DNA of 64,000 nt, taken from positions 62,001 through 126,000 of the forward strand of contig DATJPY010000104.1 in the NCBI GenBank assembly GCA_035506135.1, written 5' to 3'. The notes beneath the pieces are model-generated. The model worked only from the letters and a program-made list of their open reading frames with translations. It searched no databases and was not told the DNA's origin. Made by a program: the position numbers and the translations under genes. This document shows positions 54,967 through 62,235 of the stretch, piece after piece. This DNA comes from DATJPY01 sp035506135. GTDB lineage: Bacteria; Myxococcota_A; UBA9160; PR03. Position 1 is the first letter of the stretch. Every line of letters starts with the position of its first letter.

Positions 54967-55919
54967 CGGAGCGCTTCGGGAGGAGGCAGCGACTCGACGA
55001 CGCGGAGCGCGGTGCGCAGCGCGCGCAGACCCGCCGCCGCGCTGTCCTCGGGATCCCTGCGCGCGCGCAGCGCGGCGACGAAGCTCCGAAGCTGCGCGGC
55101 CAGCGCATCGCCCGGATCGAAGCGGATCGGCTCGACGTCGATGCGCGGAGCGCCCTCGCCGTCCAGCCGGCGGCGCAGGATCACGGCCGACTGCGCCAGG
55201 AAGTCGACCGAGAAGTAGCCGTCGGCCTGGAAGAAGCGCATCTTGCGCAGCGGCGTCGGCGAGACGCGGCTGGCGGTGATGTTGGCGACGCAGCCACCCG
55301 GGAAGCGCAGCCGGGCGTTCGCGATGTCGACCTCGCTCGAGATCACCGGCACCCCGATGCCCTCGACCGACTCGGGCTCCTCGCCGATCAGCCGCTGCAC
55401 GATGTCGATGTCGTGGATCATCAGGTCGCGCACGATGTCCACGTCGGTGGCGCGCCCGGGGAACGGCCCCATGCGGTGCGCCTCGACGAAGCGCGGACGC
55501 CGGATCGCGGGCGCCATCGCGCGCAGCGCCGCGTTGTGCCACTCGAGATGGCCGACCGCGAGCACGCGGCCGCCCGCGCGCGCCGCCGCCAGAAGCGCAT
55601 CCGCCTCGGCGAGGGTCGCAGCGATCGGCTTCTCGACCAGCACGTCGAGGCCGGCCCCGAGCAGCGCGCCCACCACGTCGTGGTGCGCGCGGGTCGGCAC
55701 GGCGACGACGGCGGCGTCCGCGTCCGCCAGGAGCTCGCGGAAGTCGGCCGTCGCCCGCGCGCCGCTCTCGCGGCCGACCGACTCGGCGCGCTCGCGGTCG
55801 ATGTCGGCCACCCCCGCGAGCACCACCTCGTTCCCACCGCGCGCGTGCTCGGCGATCGCCCGCGCGTGGAGCCGGCCCATGTGCCCGACGCCCACCACCG
55901 CGATGCGGAGCGGCTTCAT
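54963..55919 (-). CDS. Gfo/Idh/MocA-family oxidoreductase in the lipid A operon
   Basis: A 318-residue NAD(P)-dependent oxidoreductase. RIAVVGVGHMGRLHARAI (residues 5-22, Rossmann), AVVAVPTRAHHDVV and LVEKPIAATLAEADAL (catalytic EKP, about 93-96) followed by VGHLEWHNAALRA and DLMIHDIDIVQRLIGEEP are standard. Members lie between lpxI and lpxB in many related genomes. GnnA, which oxidises UDP-GlcNAc for the 3-amino lipid A variant, belongs to this family, but its aminotransferase partner GnnB is not in the window. The lipid A link is from context. Confidence 0.85.
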   Translation of the reverse strand: MKPLRIAVVGVGHMGRLHARAIAEHARGGNEVVLAGVADIDRERAESVGRESGARATADFRELLADADAAVVAVPTRAHHDVVGALLGAGLDVLVEKPIAATLAEADALLAAARAGGRVLAVGHLEWHNAALRAMAPAIRRPRFVEAHRMGPFPGRATDVDIVRDLMIHDIDIVQRLIGEEPESVEGIGVPVISSEVDIANARLRFPGGCVANITASRVSPTPLRKMRFFQADGYFSVDFLAQSAVILRRRLDGEGAPRIDVEPIRFDPGDALAAQLRSFVAALRARRDPEDSAAAGLRALRTALRVVESLPPPEALR

Positions 55920-56758
55920 CGGCCGGCCGGATCGGCCACGCCGAGCAGGCAGATGCCGGCGGCGTCGGCTCGCCGCACCAGCGTCTCGCGCTCGAGCACC
56001 AGCGTGCGACCGGCCTCCACCGCGAGCAGCACCACGCCGGACGACTCGAGCGCGTCGACGGTCGCCGGCCCGATGGTCGGGAAGTCGAGGCGCGGGTCCT
56101 GATCCGGCTTCCAGACCTTGACGGCGCAGGCAGCCCCGCGGCCCAGGGCGCCGCCGCGCCGGATCGCCGCGTCGGTGCCCTCGATCGCCTCCACCGCCAG
56201 CACGGTGCGCTCGCGCACCACCACCGTCTGACCGATGTCGAGCCGCCCGATGGCCTTGGCGAGCGGCCAGGCGAAGCGGACGTCCTCGAGCTGCGCGGCG
56301 TTCGGCCGGGTCGCGCCCAGGGGACCTTCGGGGGCGAGCAGGTGCGGGGCGAACTCCGCCTGCGATGCGAGACGAAGACCGGCCGACTCGAGCGCACCTC
56401 CGAGCGCGCGCAGGATCGCGTCGTCGCCGCGCGCGCGCAGCTCGCCGAGCAGCGCCGCCGCCCGCGCGTCGACCCGCACCAGGCCGGAGCCGGAGAAGAG
56501 GTGCTCCTTCGGCACGAGGCCGGCCAGCACGACGTCCACCGCGCCTTCGGCCGCCAGACGCTCGAGCAGCGCGGAGAGCTCGCCCACGTAGAGCCAGTGG
56601 AGCGCGTCGACCTCGTCCGCAAGGGCCGGGTCGGCGAAGCCGCGCAGGGCGGCGGCCGCAACGCGGCGCCCGGCGCGCCGGGCGCCGCGCGCGATCTCGA
56701 ACGGCAGCGACCCCTCGCCCGCGACGAGCCCGAGGGTGGCGGCGCCGGCCGCGGCCAC
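55916..56758 (-). CDS. lpxI: UDP-2,3-diacylglucosamine pyrophosphatase LpxI
   Basis: A 280-residue enzyme making lipid X and UMP, an alternative to LpxH found in many alpha- and deltaproteobacteria. LGLVAGEGSLPFEIARGAR (residues 9-27), LYVGELSALLERL, VDVVLAGLVPKEHLF, GQTVVVRERTVLAVEAIEGTDAAIRRGG (about 178-205), VKVWKPDQDPRLDFPTIGPATV (about 216-237) match the DUF1009 family. It starts with GTG and overlaps gfo by 4 bp. It replaces lpxH in this pathway. Confidence 0.94.
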   Translation of the reverse strand: MAAAGAATLGLVAGEGSLPFEIARGARRAGRRVAAAALRGFADPALADEVDALHWLYVGELSALLERLAAEGAVDVVLAGLVPKEHLFSGSGLVRVDARAAALLGELRARGDDAILRALGGALESAGLRLASQAEFAPHLLAPEGPLGATRPNAAQLEDVRFAWPLAKAIGRLDIGQTVVVRERTVLAVEAIEGTDAAIRRGGALGRGAACAVKVWKPDQDPRLDFPTIGPATVDALESSGVVLLAVEAGRTLVLERETLVRRADAAGICLLGVADPAGR

Positions 56759-56760
56759 CG

Positions 56761-57537
56761 TCAGCGGCAGACGCCGCGCTTCGAGTCCACCAGGAAGCGC
56801 AGCAGGCGGCCGACCTCGGGCGAGTCGGCGAGCTCGTCGCGCGCGCGGGCGAGCGCGTGCTCGAAGCGGAGCTTGGAGGTGAAGAGCAGGTGGAAGGCGT
56901 GCTTCAGCGCCCGCACGGCGGGCTCGGGGAGGTCGCGCCGCCGCAGCCCGACCGTGTTCAGGCCGGCGATGCGGGCGCGGTCGCCGGCCACCAACGCGAA
57001 CGGCGGCGCGTCGAGCGAGAGCATCGAGTTGGCCGCCGTCATCACCGACTCTCCGACCCGCGCGAACTGGTGCACGCCGGTGTAGGCACCGAGCACCGCC
57101 CAGTCCTCCACCACCACGTGGCCCGCGAGCCCGCAGAAGCTCGCGACGATCACGTGCGAGCCGATCTGGCAGTCGTGCGCGATGTGGGCGCCGTTCATGA
57201 TCAGGTTGTCGTCGCCGATGCGCGTGCAGCCCCCGCCCCGCGAGGTTCCGACGTGCAGCGTGACGCCCTCCCGGATCACGTTGTCGGCGCCGATCTCGAG
57301 GCGCGTGCGCTCGCCGGAGAAGGCCCGGTCCTGCGGCTCGCCGCCGAGGGCGGCGAAGGGGAAGATGCGGGTGCGCGCGCCCACGCGCGTCGCGCCGCCG
57401 AGGCTCGCGTGGTTGGCCACCACCACACCCGGGCCGAGCTCGACCCCGGGCCCGATCCAGGAGAAGGCGCCCACCTCGACGTCGTCGGCCAGCTTGGCGG
57501 CCGGATCGACGACGGCGGTGGGATGAACGCGCGCCAC
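56761..57537 (-). CDS. lpxA: UDP-N-acetylglucosamine O-acyltransferase
   Basis: A 258-residue trimeric left-handed beta-helix enzyme, first step of lipid A synthesis. Hexapeptide repeats run through about residue 190. NLIMNGAHIAHDC places catalytic His at 121, the equivalent of E. coli His125. GLNTVGLRRRDLPEPAVRALKHAFHLLF begins the helical C-terminus. GTG start. It is 2 bp upstream of lpxI and 6 bp downstream of skp. fabZ and lpxD, which usually sit next to lpxA, are not here. Confidence 0.96.
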   Translation of the reverse strand: MARVHPTAVVDPAAKLADDVEVGAFSWIGPGVELGPGVVVANHASLGGATRVGARTRIFPFAALGGEPQDRAFSGERTRLEIGADNVIREGVTLHVGTSRGGGCTRIGDDNLIMNGAHIAHDCQIGSHVIVASFCGLAGHVVVEDWAVLGAYTGVHQFARVGESVMTAANSMLSLDAPPFALVAGDRARIAGLNTVGLRRRDLPEPAVRALKHAFHLLFTSKLRFEHALARARDELADSPEVGRLLRFLVDSKRGVCR

Positions 57538-57543
57538 GGGCGG

Positions 57544-58065
57544 CTAGCCCTTCTTGTTGAACTTCTGGATCACCTGATCGGTGATGTCGAGGGATTCCTT
57601 GCTGTAGATCAGGCCGTTGGCGCCGCGCTCGAGGATCAGCGAGTAGCCCCCGGTCTTGCCGATGTCCTGGACGATCTCCAGCAGCTTCGACCGGAGCGGT
57701 CCCACCAGCCGCTCGTAGTCGACCTTGAACTGGCCCTCGAGCTCGGCCTTCTTGTTGCGCACCTGGTTCTCGAGCTCGATCAGGTCGAGCTGCTTCTGGT
57801 AGAGCGCCTCCTCGGAGAGCACGAAGCGCTTGCTCTGCAGCTCGTCGGAGAGCGCCTTGCCCTTCTCGAGCATCGGCTTGAGCTGGGACTCCGCGTCGCG
57901 CTGCTTGCGCGACAGCTCCTCGCGCGCCTTCTTGCCCTGGTCGGTGGCGTTGATGGCCTGGTCGAGGTCGACCACGCCGATCTTGAGCTCGTCCGCCGAA
58001 GCCCCTGCGCAGAACGCGACGAGCCCTGCGATCAGGAGGAACCGGCTGACCTTCGATGCGCGCAT
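57544..58065 (-). CDS. skp: Periplasmic chaperone Skp/OmpH
   Basis: A 173-residue protein with signal peptide MRASKVSRFLLIAGLVAFCAGASA (cleavage near residue 24). The mature start ELKIGVVDLDQAINATDQGKKARE matches Skp. A long coiled-coil arm (about 45-130) follows and the end contains DIGKTGGYSLILERGANGLIYSKESLDITDQVIQKFNKK. It escorts unfolded outer-membrane proteins to BamA, whose gene lies 57 bp upstream. Confidence 0.93.
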   Translation of the reverse strand: MRASKVSRFLLIAGLVAFCAGASADELKIGVVDLDQAINATDQGKKAREELSRKQRDAESQLKPMLEKGKALSDELQSKRFVLSEEALYQKQLDLIELENQVRNKKAELEGQFKVDYERLVGPLRSKLLEIVQDIGKTGGYSLILERGANGLIYSKESLDITDQVIQKFNKKG

Positions 58066-58122
58066 GCTACCCCCACGGCGGCGCGGCGCGCCGCCGCCCC
58101 CGCCCCTCGTTCGATCGTTTCC

Positions 58123-61100
58123 TCAAAGCGTGGAACCGCCCACCGAGAATTCGAAGTCGATCGACTTCTCGACCGACAGCTTGTTCACCGGGAAGCCGAC
58201 GAACACCTCGAGCGGCCCGAACGGCGAGAACCAGAGCGCCCCGAAGCCGGTCCCGACGCGGTACTCGCTGATGTTGAACAGGAAGTCGTCCTCGGCGAAG
58301 GCGTTGCCGGTGTCGACGAAGAGGATGCCGACCAGGCCGAGCTGCTCGGAGATCGGGAAGCGGTACTCGGCCGAGAGCGAAATGAACTGGTTGCCGCCGA
58401 TGACGTCCGTTTCCTTCAGATCGTTGAACTGGCTGATCTTGTGGTCGTTGAGCGAGTTGCACTTTCCGCTGCCGTTGCCCTGGGTCAGGTTGGCGAAGTT
58501 GATGCCGTTGATGGTGCTGTTCAGGCACTGGCCCTCGGCGGTCATTCCGGTCGGGCTGAAGATGCCGCCCTTCTTCGACCCGCCGGGACCTCGGATCGAC
58601 TCGTACAGGATCGAGCGCCGAGGCCCGACGGTGCGGGCCTTGAAGCCGCGCAGCTGGTACGGACCGAGCCCGCCCAGGTAGTAACGCTCGGTGAGCGGCA
58701 GGTCCAAGTTGGTGTCGATCTTGTTGAGCGGGCAGCCCTCCGAGCTCAGGCACTCGTTGATCTTGGAGATGTCCCAGTCCGAGATGCTGTTGAAGGGAAG
58801 CACGTAGCCCATGCGCGCCGAGAAGACCAGCGAGGAGTGGTCGCCGAGCGGGAACCACTTCGGCAGCTTGCTGTAGATGGCACCCTTGCCCTCGAAGCGG
58901 AGGAACTTCGAGAAGCCGCCGAGGCCCGCGCCGTCGACGCTGCCGGCCAGCTCGTAGCCCTTGGTGGGCATCACGCGGTCGTTGCGCGTGTCGGTGCGGA
59001 ACGAGAGGCCGACCAGGCTCGTCGTCGTGTCGCCCTGGAAGAAGTCCCGGAAGATCAGCGACGCCGCCTTCACGTCCGAGTTCGCGTCGATGCTGCGCAC
59101 CGTGAAGCCGTAGCGTGCGAAGAGGCGGGTCTGGTTGGATTCGTCGAGCGAGCGGCCGAGCGTGACGTCGAATCCCGTGTCGGTCTCGTCGAAGTCGTTG
59201 TAGGCCAGCGTGTTGCGGAAGGCCGTCAGCGCCAGGCTGAAGTCGCTGTCGAAGAGCCGGCGGTTCGCCACGGAGGCGTAGAACTGCTGGGTCTGGGTGC
59301 CGACGTTGGCCGACACCCGCACGGCGTAGCCGAGCCCGAAGAGGTTGCTCTGGTTGACGCTCGCAGAGCCCACGATGCCGTTCTGCGTCGAGTAGCCAGC
59401 GCCGAACGAGAGCGAGCCGGTCGACTTCTCGACCACGTTGACGCCGAGGTCGAGCTGGTCGGGCTGATCGGTGCGCTGGGGCTCGAAGTTCACCTCCTCG
59501 AAGTAGCCGAGGCCTTCGAGGCGGCTCTTCGAGAGCTGGATCGCGCGCGCCGAGTAGAGCTCGCCCTCGACGAGCTGCATCTCGCGGCGGATCACGCGGT
59601 CGACCGTGCGCGTGTTGCCCGCGATCGAGATCTGGCGCACGAAGTAGAGCGGCCCCTTCTGCACGTCGAAGGTGACGTCGACGATCTTGGTGGCGTCGTC
59701 GACCTTGGTGACCGGGCTCACCGACGCGAAGTAGTAGCCGCGGTCGGTGTAGCGGCGGGTCAGCCCGTCGACGTCCTGCGTGAGGTGCGAGCGGTTGAAC
59801 CACTCGTCCTTCGACAGCGCCAGCTCCGGGCGCACCTTGTCCATCTCCACGCTCGGATCGCCGGAGACGTCGAGCTTGCCCACCTTGAAGCGATCGCCCT
59901 CGTGGACGTTCACGGTCACGATCAGCGAGTTGCCCTCGGTGGTTACCACCGGCTCGTCGAGCTCGACGCGCAGGTAGCCGTCGTCGGTGTACTTCTTCTC
60001 GACGGTCTGCATGTCCTGCATGAACACGGGCTCGGCGTACGTGCCGGACTTGTCGAGGTAGTGCGTGGCGTACGACCAGAAGTGCCACTCCTTGGTCTTC
60101 AGGCCCTTGCGCAGCTCGGCGGAGGTGAAGTGCTCGTTGCCCTCGAAGCGGATCTCGGTGAGGCGGAGCTTCTTGCCCTCCTTGACCTCGAAGTGCACCG
60201 CCACCGCGTCGTTCGGCAGGTTGTCCACCTCGTACGACACCGACGCCTGGTAGTAGCCCTCGGCCCGGTACAGCGCCTCGATGCGGTCCCGGTTCTCGTA
60301 GAGCAGCGGGAGGTCGAGCGTGGCTCCGGTGGTGAGCGTGAGCTGGTCGCGGATCCGGTTCGACTCGATCTTGTCGTTGCCGGCGATGGTGATCTGGCGG
60401 ACGACGGGGTTCTCCTGGATGTCGAAGGTGAGGATGCGGCCCTGCGGAGTGTCCTCGGCGCTCACCTTCACGTTGGAGAAGAAGCCGAGCGCGTGGATCT
60501 GCCGCACGTCCTCGGCCACCTGCGCCGCGTTGTAGCGGTCGCCGGGCTTGGTGGCGATGCGGGCGCGGATCGCGTCCGCCTCGATGCGCTTGTTGCCGGT
60601 GATGCGGATCTCGGCGACCCGCTCGCCCGGCGTGGGGGGCTCCGCCACGCCGAGGATCTTCGAGGATGGCACCACCCGGAACGTCACAACCACGCCGTCG
60701 GGCCCGCGTTCGGTCTGGGCGGTGGCGCTCGCGACGCCGGGCCGCGCGCGCAGCCGGTCGATGTCGGCGCGCAGCGCGTCGCCGTCGTAGGGGCGGCCGG
60801 GGCGGGTGCGGAGCTCGTTGCGGATCTGGTCGGCGTCCTGCCCGGGCGCCTCGATGCGAACCTCGACCACCCGCCCCGACACCACGGACTGACCCGAGAC
60901 CATCTCGATCACGCGGTCGGCAAGCTCGTCCACGCGATCGCGCAGCTCGTCGTCGCCGTTGGCCGTGAACACCATCGTGCGCGAGGGAATGCGCTCGCCC
61001 GCAGGCGTCACGCGCACGTCGAGGCTGTAGCTCCCCGCGAGCTCGGTCAGGCTGCCGGCGACCACCCACTCGGCGCCGACCTGCGCCGCGAGCTTGCGCA

Positions 61101-61413
61101 GGAGCTCGTCGCTGCGCTCTCCGGCGACGTGCTCGACGAGCGCCTCGCGCACCACGACCTTGTCGACCACCTTGACCTTGCCGCTGCCCTCGAGCCGCGC
61201 GGTCAGCTTGTCGAGCAGCGAGCTCTCGAGCGGCTCGAGCGACCGCTCGCTGTGGACCTGGAACGGGAGCACGGCGACCAGCACCTTGATGGGCTCGTCG
61301 GCGGCTCGCGCGGGCCGCGGCGCGAGCGCGAGCCCGGCGATCAGTGCGAGCACGGCAATCGTCGCGACACCGCTGCCGGTACGCGGTCGGGCGGGGGGCC
61401 GGTGGGCGCGCAA
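58123..61413 (-). CDS. bamA: Outer-membrane assembly factor BamA with TolB-like N-terminal domain
   Basis: A 1096-residue precursor, much longer than E. coli BamA (810). A signal peptide (about 1-38) precedes a TolB/CsgG-type domain (about 45-175, VLVAVLPFQVHSERSLEPL ... GAEWVVAGSLTELAGSYSLDVRV). Six POTRA-like units follow (about 205-270, 288-360, 362-440, 442-545, 547-622, 624-695) instead of five, the first degenerate. The beta-barrel starts at about 700, with GGLGPYQLRGFKARTVGP as the conserved loop. It ends DFEFSVGGSTL, lacking a terminal aromatic. TTG start at 61413 has GGAGG 6-7 nt upstream. Confidence 0.93.
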   Translation of the reverse strand: MRAHRPPARPRTGSGVATIAVLALIAGLALAPRPARAADEPIKVLVAVLPFQVHSERSLEPLESSLLDKLTARLEGSGKVKVVDKVVVREALVEHVAGERSDELLRKLAAQVGAEWVVAGSLTELAGSYSLDVRVTPAGERIPSRTMVFTANGDDELRDRVDELADRVIEMVSGQSVVSGRVVEVRIEAPGQDADQIRNELRTRPGRPYDGDALRADIDRLRARPGVASATAQTERGPDGVVVTFRVVPSSKILGVAEPPTPGERVAEIRITGNKRIEADAIRARIATKPGDRYNAAQVAEDVRQIHALGFFSNVKVSAEDTPQGRILTFDIQENPVVRQITIAGNDKIESNRIRDQLTLTTGATLDLPLLYENRDRIEALYRAEGYYQASVSYEVDNLPNDAVAVHFEVKEGKKLRLTEIRFEGNEHFTSAELRKGLKTKEWHFWSYATHYLDKSGTYAEPVFMQDMQTVEKKYTDDGYLRVELDEPVVTTEGNSLIVTVNVHEGDRFKVGKLDVSGDPSVEMDKVRPELALSKDEWFNRSHLTQDVDGLTRRYTDRGYYFASVSPVTKVDDATKIVDVTFDVQKGPLYFVRQISIAGNTRTVDRVIRREMQLVEGELYSARAIQLSKSRLEGLGYFEEVNFEPQRTDQPDQLDLGVNVVEKSTGSLSFGAGYSTQNGIVGSASVNQSNLFGLGYAVRVSANVGTQTQQFYASVANRRLFDSDFSLALTAFRNTLAYNDFDETDTGFDVTLGRSLDESNQTRLFARYGFTVRSIDANSDVKAASLIFRDFFQGDTTTSLVGLSFRTDTRNDRVMPTKGYELAGSVDGAGLGGFSKFLRFEGKGAIYSKLPKWFPLGDHSSLVFSARMGYVLPFNSISDWDISKINECLSSEGCPLNKIDTNLDLPLTERYYLGGLGPYQLRGFKARTVGPRRSILYESIRGPGGSKKGGIFSPTGMTAEGQCLNSTINGINFANLTQGNGSGKCNSLNDHKISQFNDLKETDVIGGNQFISLSAEYRFPISEQLGLVGILFVDTGNAFAEDDFLFNISEYRVGTGFGALWFSPFGPLEVFVGFPVNKLSVEKSIDFEFSVGGSTL

Positions 61414-61460
61414 GCTCTTCCTCCGATCGAGCCGGGCGGACAGGAGGGGAGGGTCGGCGC

Positions 61461-61489
61461 ATTCTAGTTGCCGACGCCGCGCGAGGCAA
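61461..61489 (-). promoter_or_regulatory. Promoter upstream of bamA
   Basis: On the minus strand TTGCCT (61489-61484), a 17-nt spacer and TAGAAT (61466-61461) give a start near 61454 and a leader of about 41 nt containing the strong ribosome site. It lies in the 114-bp gap after lolD and would drive bamA-skp-lpxA onward independently of lolCD. Confidence 0.6.
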
Positions 61490-61527
61490 GTGGGATCGGC
61501 CTTGGATTTCGCAGTCTCGACGGGCGC

Positions 61528-62235
61528 TTATCGGGACTTCCACGCGTCCGTGGCGGACCCCGCCGAGAGCAGGCCGTCGCGCAGCACCACGGTCCGCCCG
61601 AGGCGCTCGGCGAGGCGCTCGTTGTGGGTCACCACCACGAGCGCCATCCCGCGCGAGCGGTTCATCTCGAGCAGGAGATCCCCGATTCGATCGCCGGTGG
61701 CGGGATCGAGGTTCCCAGTGGGCTCGTCGGCCAGCACGAGCTGCGGGTCGAGCACCAGCGCCCGCGCCACGGCCACGCGCTGGCGCTCGCCGCCCGAGAG
61801 CTTCCCGACGCGGTGGTCGAGCCGCTCGGCGAGGCCGACCTCGCCGAGGATCCGGGCGGCGCGCTCGCGCATCTCGCCGAAGCCGAGCCCGCGCACCAGC
61901 CCCGGCATCATGACGTTCTCGAGGGCGCTGAACTCCGGCAGCAGGTGGTGGAACTGGAAGACGAAGCCGAGCGCGTGGTTGCGGAAGCGCGCCAGCTCCT
62001 CGGGCGCCTTGGCGAAGACGTCCTCGCCGCGGAAGCGCACCGAGCCGGCGGTCGGGTGATCCAGCGTCCCGAGCAGGTGCAGGAAGGTCGACTTGCCCAC
62101 GCCGGACTCGCCGACGATCGCGACGCGGTCGGCCTCCGCCAGCTCGAAGTCGACCCCCGAGAGCACCTCGATCTCGCCCTCGCCGGTGGCGAAGCGCTTC
62201 ACCAGGCCGGAGACCTCGATCAGCGCGTCACTCAT
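61528..62235 (-). CDS. lolD: Lipoprotein-releasing ATPase LolD
   Basis: A 235-residue ABC ATPase of the LolCDE complex that frees lipoproteins from the inner membrane. LSGVDFELAEADRVAIVGESGVGKSTFLHLLGTLDHPTAGSV (Walker A GESGVGKS, about 39-46), FVFQFHHLLPEFSALENVMMP, the signature KLSGGERQRVAVARAL (about 144-159) and Walker B QLVLADEPTGNLD fit LolD precisely. It overlaps the permease gene by 8 bp. Confidence 0.94.
   Translation of the reverse strand: MSDALIEVSGLVKRFATGEGEIEVLSGVDFELAEADRVAIVGESGVGKSTFLHLLGTLDHPTAGSVRFRGEDVFAKAPEELARFRNHALGFVFQFHHLLPEFSALENVMMPGLVRGLGFGEMRERAARILGEVGLAERLDHRVGKLSGGERQRVAVARALVLDPQLVLADEPTGNLDPATGDRIGDLLLEMNRSRGMALVVVTHNERLAERLGRTVVLRDGLLSAGSATDAWKSR

Noticed and set aside
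54963..55919. Naming the oxidoreductase gene gnnA
   Set aside because: The family fits, but without a GnnB partner or a closer comparison the name would overstate the evidence.
56365..61467. A 1700-codon open frame on the plus strand
   Set aside because: It is antisense to bamA and the lpx genes, with no recognisable domain, while the opposite strand encodes complete known proteins.
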